From Pseudevernia furfuracea (taxonomy: Eukaryota > Ascomycota > Lecanoromycetes > Lecanorales > Parmeliaceae), in contig JAIUPT010000032.1 of assembly GCA_022315425.1 (NCBI GenBank), positions 546,501-610,500 on the forward strand: DNA of 64,000 nucleotides, in the 5' to 3' direction. The position numbers were made by a program, and so were the translations under genes. The notes under the pieces are model-generated. The model had not been told where the DNA came from. It did not search any database and worked only from the letters and a program-made list of their open reading frames with translations. Shown one piece after another: positions 44,806 through 56,112 of this stretch (the first letter of the stretch is position 1; each line of letters opens with the position of its first letter).

Positions 44806-46186
44806 ATGGCCTGGTCTACGCCCCGCTGTCGTATCAAAGGGCAAATGCAGTCACCACTCCTTAGGCTCCCTGGTGAGATCCGGATCAAAATCTACCGCTA
44901 CGCTCTAGTCAGAGATGAGCCCCTCGACTTATGGCCTCACAAGTGGACAAATCCCAATGAAGAGGAAACGCCATCAGTTGGAGGACTCAAGACACGGCAT
45001 CAAGAGAGTTTGGAATACGTTCGCAAAGAGATGGCCACTGGTCTACTGGGTGCATGCCGTCAAGTCTACAAGGAAGCTGCCACCTTCTTTTGGAGCGACA
45101 ATCATTTCAAGTTCTCCGGCAGGAGTGGCTGGCAGGGCTTTCTCCGCTTCTACCTGACCATCGGCCCTCAAGCTCGAGCGCGAATACAACGCGTCAGCGT
45201 TCACGCACCTATCTACATGCGTTGGCCAGTCAAGGGTGTCGATAACAGAGACCTCAACGGCAGATCCAAGAACTTCCCACACATGCACATGGTCAAGGTC
45301 GATTCAGAAGGACGTAAGTTAACCTTTTGGAGTAATATTATCCAATACCTTACCCGCCTTTGAGTTGTAAGCCACGCCACAAGAGTGCCTTACTGTTTAC
45401 ACGGGTTTTACATCTCAAATCGCACCTCACGGAAGAATTGCTGATTCTGAATATTTGAAGACCTAGACAGGATTGCCATCCAGAGAATCTGCGCTCTCCT
45501 GACGCAAGACAGAGCATTGAAAGAGATCAACTTCGTCATCCCGGATGGTTTCCGCAATGGCGATGAGGATAGCTTTGGGGGCTACGATGAAGATCATGAT
45601 ATGGAGCCTGATTCACCGCTCCGGTTACACAGAATAGGGGCTTTGGACTGGATCAAGAAGACCGTGGTGGTCGAAGAGGGTGGGTATTTAGCCACGGGTA
45701 TGTACTTTTTCAAAGCAAAGTTTTCGTGCTCTTGTCCATCTTACGAGTCGCGAGACAAGCTCCGGGAGCGAAAGGCTTTCTGAAACCCCTTCGGACTGTC
45801 TCCTTGCTCGTATTTTGCCTTGAAGAAGGAATGCTGACTCTGGACGCTTTATAGACGACGGACCTCGGCAGATTATGGACCAGGGGTGGGATTTAGTCTG
45901 CTTGCCAGGTAGCTTCATTTGGGAGAAAGGGGCTACGGACAAGGGAGGAAACACAGACTATGAGAAGCATGAAGTCACTGAGGTCCGAACTTGGAGCTCC
46001 TCCGCCCAGCCTATGGACCATCTTATCGGCGTCAAAGAGCTGTTCGAAGAGGAACAGATCTCGGTACACGCCAATGGAGGCAAGCACAAAAGTTCTGTCG
46101 TGAGTATGAAGAGAAACATGAAAGGATTTGGGGGATGCAGGTTCATTGAATCTGAAGGTGTCATCCTACAGGTCTCTGGGGCTTGA
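44806..46186 (+). CDS. F-box-like hypothetical protein
   Basis: Second member in this window of the fungal 'LPxEIRxxIYxxAL' group: LLRLPGEIRIKIYRYALVRDEPL near the N-terminus, then LLGACRQVYKEAATFFWSDNHF. Three exons, 44806-45313, 45467-45697 and 45855-46186, give 356 residues; each junction keeps frame (GGAC|AC, ACGG|AC). The C-terminal half has no known motif (QIMDQGWDLVCLPGSF, EVRTWSSSAQPMD). A substrate receptor for a ubiquitin ligase is possible, but most members of these expanded families are uncharacterised. It is not closely related in sequence to the protein at 24.3 kb beyond the box region. Confidence 0.82.
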
Positions 46187-46660
46187 TTTGGGCTTGATTT
46201 TTGCGATGATACCTAGAAGGCAACGGAGAGGGTTGATCTGATGCAGAATCAGAATGAAGGGGGAAAATTTTCCGACTTAAGCGTCCACGTCAAGCGCTGG
46301 TCCTTTCAAACTGCAGTCCAGATGGGGGGCTTTTAGATAGCGAGCAATTCAAGCAATTGTCATGCGATGCCAGAGAAAACGGCATTTGCAGGGGTAGGAA
46401 ACCTTTCAATGTTGACAATACATATAACCATGAAGTTTGGGGATTTATTGTCCACAAAGCACTCTGTTCGGACTTTTCTTGCACACCTATTGCTTCATTA
46501 CTCTAATTGGTTATGTATGACTGCATTAAGTTTGGAAGATACCAGTGCCCAAGACTGCCCACGTTTGCTGGCAGCATGACTGCCACACAGATTTCACGCT
46601 TGAATTGTACAGTACTCTACCCGAGAAATCAATCAGATCATCCGATCAATTCCCACCGTA
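46187..46660. other. Intergenic, upstream of HIS3
   Basis: 474 bp holding the 3' UTR of the F-box-like gene and the HIS3 promoter. A Gcn4-type site would be expected here but I did not find a clear TGACTCA. No coding region was recognised. Confidence 0.5.
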
Positions 46661-47436
46661 ATGTCAAAATTACCTCTTCGCCGCACTGCTCTCATAAACC
46701 GCAATACCAACGAAACCAAGATCCAAGTCTCTCTATCCCTCGACGGCGGACCGCTCGAACCCCTGCCCGACAATGTAGACTTCTCTGACGAGAGCGTTGC
46801 ACCCAACGCCCCCATCCCATCCCAGACGACGAACCACCATGCCTCGCAATTGAAGGGATCTCAACAAATCTGGATATGGACTGGCATTGGATTTTTAGAT
46901 CATATGCTACACGCGTGGTCGAAGCATGCGGGTTGGAGTTTACGGGTGCGGTGTAGAGGGGATTTAGCCAGTACATCTTCGCCTCTTCAAATTTTCCAAT
47001 CGGGCCTTATAGCTAATGCTTTTCTACAGTCGACGACCACCACACAACCGAGGACACCCTCCTTGCTCTCGGCACCGCCTTCACCACGGCCCTAGGCCCC
47101 CGCACCGGCCTCGCCCGCTTCGGTCACTGTTACGCGCCCCTGGACGAAGCCCTCTCGCGCGCCGTCGTGGATATTTCTTCGCGCCCCTTCTTCGTCGGTG
47201 ATTTTGGCTTCGAGGGACCAATGATTGGGCAGCTGAATAGCCAGATGATACATCATGGGTTGAGTAGCTGGGCAATGGCGGCCGGGGTGACGCTCCATGT
47301 GGACGTGATCCGGGGAAGTAATGATCATCATCGGGCGGAGAGTGCGTTCAAGGCACTGGCGGGGGCGTGTAGGATGGCCTGTGCGAGGATCGAGGGGAAG
47401 GAGGGGGAGGTGGGGAGTACGAAGGGCGTGCTTTGA
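46661..47436 (+). CDS. HIS3: Imidazoleglycerol-phosphate dehydratase
   Basis: Sixth step of histidine synthesis: dehydrates imidazole glycerol phosphate to imidazole acetol phosphate with a di-manganese centre. Two exons, 46661-46970 and 47030-47436, give 238 residues. Metal-ligand motifs are present: GFLDHMLHAWSKHAGW, DDHHTTED (rebuilt across the splice A|TC), GHCYAPLDEALSRAVVDIS and HHRAESAFKALAGA. HVDVIRGSNDHH lies just before the last. Residues 1-25 (RRTALINRNTNETKIQVSLS) are typical. Residues 28-63 form a family-variable insert. The last intron-flanking motif shows the correct frame. The gene appears functional. Confidence 0.96.
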
Positions 47437-47618
47437 TATCGTTGTGTGGATTGGACCGTTTTGGGGTAGCTGATGTACATATGTTCAGTACGCCAGGACT
47501 CCTTACTACCTCGAGAAAGTGCAATCGTAGTTGCAGCTCGAATGCTTCGATACCGAAATTTCACCATCAAACGCCAGAACACGATGCCAGAACACTCTAG
47601 AACCCTGCCGGCACATTA

Positions 47619-48134
47619 CTATAGCGAACCCAGCATGTTGAGCACATCCTGCCCGTCCATTCTCCCCGCAGATTTTCCTAGGTCACCCTGTCTTGCCCCT
47701 GCGGCGCCAGCGCCAGACCCTGCTCTTGTCCCTACCCCTGCCGCAGTCTCATCCCCAGCATAGTAGAACCATGCTCTACTAGCCATCTTCATCACGTGTT
47801 CCGGGAGGTAAAGCGACGCGGCAACAATGATCATGGAGATGAAGAGAAGGAGGAATGTGTCTGCAGAGGAACGTCAGCGCCTGCTTGAATGGCGATGCAA
47901 ACAAGGTAGAAGATGGCAGGGCAGGGCCAACAATTCGTCAGTTGAGAAAACAGCGGAGAACCTCATGGGAAACTCATGCTTTGAGGAGCTCTCTCAAGGG
48001 CGCTGATGACCGACAAGGAAAAACGTACTGAAGATGAACTTCTCCGTAGGCGTAAGCATGTAAAGCGAGAAAGTGACCTCATATTGGTAGCGTTTGCGCT
48101 GCAGCCATTGGATCAAACTCGAAGCGTATAACAT
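47619..48134 (-). CDS. Serine palmitoyltransferase small subunit (ssSPT)
   Basis: Small activating subunit of serine palmitoyltransferase in the ER, the first step of sphingoid base synthesis. Two exons, 48134-48029 and 47860-47619, give 115 residues. The start MLYASSLIQWLQRKRYQYEV, the stretch TFSLYMLTPTEKFIFNTFL, and the single membrane helix FISMIIVAASLYLPEHV are the ssSPT signature. The C-terminal 45 residues are Ala/Gly-rich and variable. The 168-nt intron is longer than most in the window. The gene pairs divergently with the Zn2Cys6 factor, 349 bp away. Together with the SUR1-type gene at 40.5 kb it gives two sphingolipid genes within 8 kb. Confidence 0.87.
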
Positions 48135-48483
48135 GGCGGAAGAAGATCCGTATGTACTCCGCGATGTTCAAGTCTCTTTGTGTTGCCAATGACCAGCAAT
48201 TGTACAGCGAATCAGGGGGTGTGGGAATTGAATATGTGGGGACTCGGAGAAGACTGAGAGGGAGCTTGCACAATATGATTCACGATCAAGGATTTACGCC
48301 GTAGTTATTTCCTGGGTAATTGAAGTGTAGGAACGTAGCTTCGGTGTGGGATAAGTACAACGAACAAGAGAACAATCTCCGCCGCCACTCCGCCTTTCTT
48401 GCCCGTGCTATAGCAGAACCTTGCTTGGCGCTGCGCGAGCGGGCCAGACTACTAGTGCAATACTTTCCATCTTGCCTCCAACA
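48135..48483. other. Divergent intergenic region, ssSPT / Zn2Cys6 factor
   Basis: 349 bp with both promoters. No coding region was recognised. Confidence 0.5.
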
Positions 48484-50995
48484 ATGGTTGATCAAAGTAC
48501 AAAGGACGGGGACGCCAGCACCAAGGCCTCCTCAGGCTCGGAATCTGGCGTGCGCAAGTTGACTCTGTCCTGTTCTCGATGTAGAGCCTCCAAGCTTAAA
48601 TGCGACAAAACGGAACCATGTGTATGTTGCCGTCTTTTGATGCGATATTGACGTTGTAACTCATCTTCTTTCTTCATGTAATGTAGATGGAATGTGTCAA
48701 GCGTAACGTTGGCCATCTTTGTACCAAAGATGAACGTCAACCAAGGGCAAAGAGGGCAAAGAGGGCAAAGACGGACCACAATAACAATAATAATACCAAG
48801 ACGTGAGTTTTGCTCAATGATTCTTCGTACTGTACCAACCCTCTCACTGACTTATGTTTATATTATCAGCAATCCGTCACGAAACCTGGAAACAGAAGCA
48901 GAAGACGCTGCACAAGTACTTGAGCATTTCGTCCATGGAACTTCTCGCACCAATGCCTACCCATCCGCTGTCCTTGAACCAACAGTATCCTTTCTGGCAC
49001 CAGATTTTCCAAACATGTACTGGTTAACCACGAATGATCCACAAAGACAAGGTGAAAAACTTGTACTGATTCGTGATATTGTTGATGCTATGCCCGAGCT
49101 GGACGTGATTTACCTCCTCTACGAAGTCTTTGTCACTCGTTGCCAAGGTCCTCTTGGTAATGTTGTACACACACCAACATTTATGGAGCAAGCAGAAAAT
49201 TTTTGGGGCTGCTTGGGTCTTGCTTCGCCAGAAGCACAAGTCATGGCCCTGTCCAGAACAATTTCCATGGATACACTTTCCTGTTACCTCTTGGCCGTGC
49301 GTATGCTCACGTTCACCTTTTTGACAGCTCGTGCTCGCTCTCGCCTTTCATCCCACACCATCTCTACTTGGCTGGTCTCCTTCACCTCTGAGTCTTTGTG
49401 TGGAAGAGCTTCGAGCGTCGCATGTACATTCCAAGAGGTGGAGGTCACTCGCCTTGCGTTGCCTTCAAGGAGGGGTGTCGCTCTTTTGTGGTTCGATTGC
49501 CAGTTTACAAGCTGCCATCATGCTTTTACTCGATGGCCAAGGGGGATCGTTAGCGCTCGATGCAATCTTGGTCACTGCAATTTCTGGAGCCCAGAAACTA
49601 GGTTTGCATCGACTGTGTGACGCAAGGTTGGAAGCATCTGCATCGCCCACCTCTTCCTCTGAGGATGGCTCATCAACATCGACGGAGCCGCCCCACATAC
49701 GAACAGAAATTGGCATTCGCATCTGGTGAGCCATTTGAACACAAACAACTCTCTTTGGGGCTTGATCTCTGATTCATTTGAAACATAGGTGGGCACTTGT
49801 GATGCGAGATTGGTCACGCGGACAGGAAACATTTTATTACAGTATCCGTCCCTCACAATTTAACACTCGAATGCCGTTGCACATCAATGATGATGATCTC
49901 TGCCTGACGACGTTGAAGGTCAATGTTCATGGTCACATTACTGAGCGGCCTCGATCCGAGTTCACCATGCTCTCATATACAGTCCACGCTCTAGAAATTG
50001 CAGTTTTCGCGCGTGAGTCAGTCGACTTGCGTGGTCCCCTACGCAAAGCACAACGACAAGAAGAGACAAATGAAGGTGAGAAGATGCGAAATCTTCTCAA
50101 CAAAAAGTATGAAAACTTTGTTGCTGGATTGCCGTCTTACTTTAGACTGGGAAGCACGGTGGGACTCACTTCAACAGGTCCCATGGCAGCGATACCAGTG
50201 CAGCGATGGATGTTGCATCAGCAGCTTTGGAGCCTATTCTTGAGACTTCATCGAGCCAGTCTCTCGTCTCAGGATGGCCGCGCATCCTGTCAGCTACTGG
50301 CACAGAACATTATCAGCACTCAAGCGCAAATACAAGCACGGTGCGCCGTTTGTGGTTCTCTATCCACCAGCGAAACCCAATTGTTCAACGCTGCCATTGT
50401 ACTGCTCATCGACTTGCTATTCTCATCCAAGCACAAGGATGCAGATCGTTCAAGTGCCCAATTAAGTCGATTAATGATGAGGGACAAGATCCGGGAAGCT
50501 ATCGAGCTATTGCGGACGCGAAGTGATGCAGAAGGTTCACTGTCCCCACAAGACCCTCAATCGGAACGAGTTAACGCCTGCGTTCATCGAAGTGTTATCG
50601 TTCTCGAAGCCTTGATGAAGCTAGAGGGAGAGAAGTCTGGCAATAATGAAGAAAGAAATGGAGCAAGTTCGACAGGAAACCTGGGAGGACAAGAAGTAAA
50701 ATCTGACAGTAGTGTGAGGAAATCGCTCAAAAACAAGGTCATGGACATCTTGGAGGCTCTTCAAGGAAACGCCAAAAATAAAGCTACAGCAATGGATCAA
50801 GCGAATTCAAACTCGTTTGCCGCTCTAGACATGTCTATGCCTTTACCAATTGCTATTGATGGATTCCAAGACCTTGACGTATTACCAGTGCTCTCCAATG
50901 ATCCGAGCTGCAACTTTTGGCAATTCTTGGACTTCAGTCCTCCTCCTCAATCTCCTACCGAAAATGATTTCTTTCCGGCTACAGCAGAATTGTAA
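48484..50995 (+). CDS. Zn(II)2Cys6 transcription factor
   Basis: Fungal binuclear-zinc regulator. Five exons: 48484-48621, 48687-48802, 48870-49296, 49328-49725 and 49789-50995, giving 761 residues. The zinc cluster CSRCRASKLKCDKTEPC continues MEC...HLC after the first splice; spacing is C-2-C-6-C-5-C-2-C-8-C, all six cysteines present. A basic linker (RAKRAKRAK) and an Asn run follow. The middle homology region includes SPEAQVMALSRTISMDTLSC and, over the last splice, IRIWWALVMRDWSRGQETFY, typical of the fungal-specific factor domain. The C-terminus is Ser/Pro-rich. One intron (49297-49327) would be just 31 nt; a one-base insertion plus local divergence is the alternative. Neighbours suggest it controls the DJ-1/PfpI and MFS genes. 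Confidence 0.88.
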
Positions 50996-51500
50996 ACCCT
51001 CGTCGGCTCGATGCCCTGTATGCCGTCTTCAGGCGTGGCGCACCCGTTGGGCAGCTTCGGCACACCTGAGTTTGCCGGTGGGTATAGCAATATTAATGGC
51101 ACTCATGTCACACACACGTCACCTTGAGGCTGCAACGACACTGTCAAGCACTGATGCATATGTAGAAGCCAAATTTTATTAGTTTATGCCTTGGGCAATG
51201 GTACCCTCTCCTCCCTGCAGGTTAGATCCTTTGGCAAGCAGCAATTGTCGTGGCCAATGTGTACGGGATACTAGGTAGTACGAGGAGAATGAATTTTCAC
51301 CTCTCTTTGAGATAATGCAAGCAAATCTGTGTTCAAGTCTATCGTTTTTCCTCTCTTTTGGTACATCATATTCTTGTCAGTGTGATTTTTGCTGGTCACA
51401 TTGTGGCAACGTAGAAAAGAACATTACAGTCATTCCTATCAAGTGATCTTTGGCTCAGATATTGTACGGATTTTTGAAACGAATATTCATAGAAATGTAT
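50996..51500. other. Convergent intergenic region
   Basis: 505 bp between the 3' ends of the regulator and the DJ-1/PfpI gene. No coding region was recognised. Confidence 0.5.
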
Positions 51501-52310
51501 TTACACGGTACTATTGGTGCTTTGAGGCAGATCGACAAATGGATCGTCGGCAGGATCCGAGTGCCATCGGTATTCCAAGCCAAATGCAATAATATGGGCA
51601 TGTGCCAGTGCCTTTTCTTTATTGAAGCCTGGGATAGCCGTTGCATCTCCATTGGCACTTGCCTTTTGCGGAGTGGGGTTGGCTTTGCGATCCTCGGGAG
51701 AAACATAGGTGTTGGAGAGAAAAGCAAAACCAGCATCGATACCCGCAGTGACCCCCGACGAAGTCAAAAACTTGCCATCTTGCACCCAGCGAGCACGCTT
51801 TTGCCATTGGACGCAAGGGTCTAAAGAAAAGGTCAATGTAAAGCAAAGTGACAACTATGGTGACCCACTGCACGTACAGTTTGGCGTAATTTCATCATAC
51901 ACGCGCTTGTTTGTTGTTGCCTTGCGACCATCGAGCCGACCAGTGGCAGCGAGAAGGATGGATCCCGTGCAGACGGTAAAAACATTGGCTGCACGGTCGA
52001 CAAGCTGAGCGATTTGCTGGAGCAAAGTGGGAAAGCCAATCAGAGGCCTCATGCCGAGACCTCCAGGGATAAAGAGGGTATCAAATTGCTCCTCTCCCTC
52101 GAGAGCTTCGGACAAGGAAAGGTTGGGCAAAGTGAGAATACCATTTTTGATGGAGGATTCCAAGCCGTTCGGAGCACCCAGATTGTGAATGTTGACCAAC
52201 TTGAGAGTGTAATAGTCACTGCGGGGGGCAATAGCGCCCAAAGGACCAAAGAGATCTAGCGCTTCAAATCCGTTGTAAACGAGCGAAAGGATGCGATGCT
52301 GCGTGGGCAT
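51501..52310 (-). CDS. DJ-1/PfpI family protein
   Basis: Class-I glutamine-amidotransferase-like fold; relatives include isonitrile hydratases, ThiJ-type proteins and glyoxalase-like enzymes. Two exons, 52310-51878 and 51820-51501, give 250 residues starting MPTQHRILSLVYNGFEALD. The nucleophile elbow is VFTVCTGSILLAATG (Cys after the Val). The acidic residue is in GFEALDLFGP, and TLFIPGGLGMRP forms the oxyanion strand. The second exon carries WVQDGKFLTSSGVTAGIDAG, conserved in this subgroup. The subgroup with a helix after TSSGVTAG is often annotated as isonitrile hydratase-like, but the substrate is not readable from sequence. It lies between the Zn2Cys6 regulator and the MFS transporter. 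Confidence 0.9.
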
Positions 52311-53099
52311 TTTTTTCTCTTTTTTTCCCTCCTTCAAAATGCAGAGTACAAGTCAGATTTTGACTAACACTTTTTGCAAGAGTTGTGGGATTGACAAGTT
52401 TGAGTATATATATGTACTCTGGTTTCACGGACTATGGCTGAAAATCCGTGGAGACGAGAGATTTGTAATCGTGCGGGTGCCGATTAGCGACAGTCCGTAC
52501 CGCCTCCGACGACTCTCCAAGTACTTGTACCTTACTCTACGCCGCCTCAAGAACGCTACCCACCACAATGCAGGTGCCGTCCGTCACTGACGGATCAAGA
52601 AACAAGAAGAATGTCGAGGGCAGGGGATACTTTGCTTCCTCTCTCTGCATTTCCATGCACCTGCGGCGTGCTCAGAGGAACCTCCGATCTAACACACAGA
52701 CACACACACACGTCATAGATATGCTATTTATTGAAAACTACAAATGACTTTTGCAAAACTTCCCTCGTCAAGTATGCACAGCTCTTCGAAAAACGAAAAG
52801 AATGGGCGCTTGCAATCCAAGAGCCTCTCTCCTAGCCGTGAAAAACATGCCTTTGTCTTTCCATGAGGCCTAAACGTTCACAGACTTGATTTACGATTCT
52901 TCTACCCAATCTTTCAACATCTTCTACCAAAGCTACAACTCTAGATGGTCGCGCTACGAGCTCTCATAAAACAAGAAAAATCTATTCTTTCAGTCAAGTG
53001 TGCTAATCAATATCCAGAAACAGCCTCAAGTCATGAATAATGTAAACAAGATCAATGGTGTGACAAAAGTACTCGAGTGATAAGCTACCAGAACGTCTC
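52311..53099. other. Intergenic between DJ-1/PfpI and MFS genes
   Basis: About 790 bp with the DJ-1/PfpI promoter. It includes a C/A-rich run (ACACACAGACACACACACAC) near 52692-52711. No supported coding region was seen. Confidence 0.5.
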
Positions 53100-54662
53100 T
53101 CAAACATCATCTTCTGCTGCAGGAGCTTCTTCGACTGTACCGTCATTGCTCTTGACCTCCTTATCTGCATTCTTTGTCTTGTCGAAGCGGTCATCACGAA
53201 GAAGGCAACAGCTGCAAAACCAATGCCGAGCCAGTAGGCACCACGATACCCAAGAACAATGTCGCTACCGCCTTTATTGACGTGCGCCTCTACAGTGGCA
53301 GCAATACCGAGGCCAATGGCAATCGAATATTGCACCACTGTTGAGATAAATGACCCGGCCACACCTTGCTCCTCTGGCAAAACCGCATTCGAGATGAGAA
53401 TACCAGACGATGCAAAGGAGAGGTCCGGCCCTCCAACGACCAGGAGGCAGGCTGGAAAGATGAAGGCCCAATAGACTTTTGAGTAGATGCCAAAGCTCAT
53501 CAAAAGGTTGCCGATAAAGAATGAGAACATTGAAACGCCAAAAATGTACTGAGCTGGAACCTTTGGAATAAAAATGCCGACCGACGCCGTAGCAAAGAGA
53601 CCTCCAATGACCAGAGGATCCATTTCTGCCACGGCAGAGAGAGGAAGTTCCTTGCGAATTGTGAGAATGAAGATGGTCGTGTAGTAAAGGAAAATGCCAA
53701 AAGACATCCAGCCAAAAGACATTGCTGTCACGACAGGAGAAAAGCCTTTGCGTGTCCAGAGAGAGTTGGGCAAATCTGGTGCCGAGACGTGTGACTGAGA
53801 AAAGGCAAAGGCGACGATGAAGACGATGCCGACAATGAAAAGGGCGTATGTGTAAGACTCCTGCCAACCAACCACAGATGCTTGATTCCATGCAAAGGCA
53901 AAGAGGATGAGACCAGCAACGCCGAGAAAGGTGCCAATGTAGTCAAATTGCTTGAGGCTGAGTCCTGGAATAGGAGAGCCAACGCTGTGTGGAACAACGA
54001 CAAAGGTTGCAATGCCGAGGATGAGGGAGCCAATGGCCCAGAACCAGAAGCCCAAAAGCAGCACCAATGAGGCCACCAAAGATGTAACCCGAAGGAGCGC
54101 AAAAGCCGAGGAAAGCAAAGGCAATGTTCTTCTTGACCGAAAATGGTGGGAATGCTCGCGCCAAGAGTGCAAACGAGTTGGGTGCCAGAGCGCCATTGCC
54201 GACGCCAGTCATTGCTCGAGCAAAGTCGAAGAGGACAAGATTGTGCGCAAAGCCGGTGATAAGAGACCAAATGGCCATCCAGATCCATCCAAAGATGAAG
54301 ACATAATTGTGGCCAAAGTGGTCTCCCAGTCGTCCAGTTACCAAGACAAAGACACCACCGCAAAGCGCGTATGCTGCCAGGAACCAAGACATTTGTCCAT
54401 TGCTTGTCGCATTTAGAGCACGACCGATTTGTTGCACAGAAAAGGCCGTGATCCCCAGACCTCCGACTGAAAAGAGCTGAGACAAGCCAATAACAAGGAT
54501 AAAGATCGCCTCTTGAAATGGAGACGAGAAATGGGAGGGTGGAGCAGCTGCGTCCGGCTCGCCAGCGCCACCAGGTCCGGCAATGGCGCTATCAGAGGGC
54601 TCAGATGCCTCTTTACTGAGAGGTCTGTCGTCGGGAATTTTAGATGCGCCGGTATAAGACAT
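53100..54662 (-). CDS. MFS drug/proton antiporter with two frameshifts
   Basis: Major-facilitator efflux pump, probably of the 14-helix type (DHA2), for small toxic molecules. It starts MSYTGASKIPDD. After a hydrophilic tail come FILVIGLSQLFSVGG, WFLAAYALCGGVFVLVTGRLGDHFGHN (motif A), ARAMTGVGNGALAPN and FLGFCAPSGYIFGGLIGA (motif C-like). Near 54061 the reading moves to another frame, WFWAIGSLILGIATFVVVP, and stays there to about 53195. It then returns to the first frame for a hydrophilic tail, DDRFDKTKNADKE, ending at TGA 53100-53102. The two shifts compensate: one extra C within GGGCTTC and one missing base. No GT-AG intron explains either. It is either a recent pseudogene or carries two sequence errors. 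Confidence 0.85.
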
Positions 54663-55546
54663 TGTTATGGTCTTTGCGAAGTGGAGTGGAGCCAAGTGCA
54701 GGCTTGTGGCGGGAAAAGATTTTGTTGTGCCAGGTAACATTGGTTCAAGTATGGACAAGAACGGATGGGTCTTTTTATACTGGGAATTTGATTTGGCATG
54801 TTGTCGGACCTACCCAGGGACGGAGGCTTGTAAAGCTCCGCGGAATTTGGCCAAGACTCAGAAGCCAGAAACGTATCCGTGGTGTATAGAGTATCCGGTT
54901 GGCCAGACATGCCCATTCGGGTCTATATGTAACAACGATAGAGGGAGATAGATCGATAAAACATTGGGCGAAGGATTTCGTGATGCGGAAGCGAATAAGT
55001 AAAGTAGATAATAGATAGATTGGTGGCATTTTATCAAAAGAGACTATACGAGTAAACAGATTTCAGATAATTACGAGTATACGCGAGAAAATGTTTACAT
55101 AAATCTATGACAATTTATAAGGGTAATAATAATAACGACTTGAATTTTCATATAAACAATCTCTATTTTATAGTTAATACCAAGAAAATTATATAATTTA
55201 AATAAAATATCAAAAACTTTTCTTCTGCATGATCATGATCTACATCTCCTCGACGTCGCTCTAAACGCAGCCCTAACCCTACGATCTACGCTAGTCAGCT
55301 GCTACACATCAGGACGAGTACGATTTCTTGACCGCGGTCAGTACTCTTTACAAGACTACAATTGCTCTTTCATTGTCTGCTCGGTACACTTTTTCACCCT
55401 CAGCACTACATGTGGTATCATCTAGCCACTCCCTGATTGCTTCAAATGTAAAGATTGTCATTAATTCTTGGTCGACTCTAACAATACCGCCCACAGGCTC
55501 CAGTCCTACACTCTATTAGCATTTGGTCAAACATGATACCATCATC
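54663..55546. other. Intergenic with A/T-rich block
   Basis: About 880 bp, divergent between the MFS gene and the GGQ-protein gene. The part at 55040-55230 is strongly A/T-rich. Just after it, at 55268-55280, lies CCCTAACCCTA, two units of the fungal telomere repeat. No coding region was recognised. Confidence 0.55.
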
Positions 55547-56112
55547 ATGCTCCTCTTCAAAACCTCCCGATCGACCTTCAGTTCAATCAAGCCACCCTTC
55601 CGTCTCATGATAAGCCACTTCACCTCACAAAATGTTGCCCCGGCAGCGCAGATGCCCCCTCGGCTCGTCCTCAAGGAGGAAGACATCCAGGAAGCTTTCC
55701 TCAAAGGAAGTGGACCTGGAGGCCAGAAGATTGTATGTCGGCTCTTCTACGAGACCCCTGTCTACCGACTGTGACGACTTATATTCCTCAATCGTGCTAG
55801 AACAAGACATCGTCCGCCGTCCAATTGAAGCACCTCCCCACAGGCACAACCATCAAGTCGCAAGCCACTAGATCACGGTCACAGAATCGGAAGATTGCCA
55901 GGCGTCTTCTCGCAGAGAAGATTGAGGCCGCAGAAAAGGGCCCTGAAAGCAGAGCAGCGTTGAAGGCGGGAATCAAGAGGAAGAAGAAGGCTAGCAAGAG
56001 GAAGAAGGCGAAACGGAAATATAAAACTTCGCAGGATGGAAGGGAAGGCGAGGAAGAGGAAGATGACAGCGACGAACCGTCAGAGGAAAAGGTGAAGGAG
56101 GAGCGTGTGTGA
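55547..56112 (+). CDS. Mitochondrial peptide-release-factor-like GGQ protein
   Basis: Homologue of the C12orf65/Rso55-type proteins that rescue stalled mitochondrial ribosomes by peptidyl-tRNA hydrolysis. Two exons, 55547-55732 and 55801-56112, give 165 residues. Residues 1-35 are Ser/Arg/Lys-rich without acids and look like a mitochondrial presequence. The catalytic GSGPGGQKINKTSSAVQLKH motif spans the splice, and the HLPTGTTIKSQATRSRSQNR block follows. The C-terminal basic region (KRKKKASKRKKAKRKYK), as needed for ribosome binding, is long. It ends in an acidic tail (GEEEEDDSDEPSEE). The start is placed at the ATG 55547 rather than the non-ATG frame start upstream. Confidence 0.92.

Noticed and set aside
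48421..48483. Upstream in-frame extension of the Zn2Cys6 protein
   Set aside because: It has no ATG start, and the family normally begins shortly before the zinc cluster; ATG 48484 fits.
53003..53102. C-terminus of the MFS protein in the middle-region frame
   Set aside because: That reading gives an atypical basic and hydrophobic tail, whereas the other frame gives a normal hydrophilic transporter tail ending at 53100.
48484..54662. Horizontal transfer of the regulator/DJ-1/MFS block
   Set aside because: The genes have ordinary fungal introns and I could not measure composition or build trees; no direct evidence.
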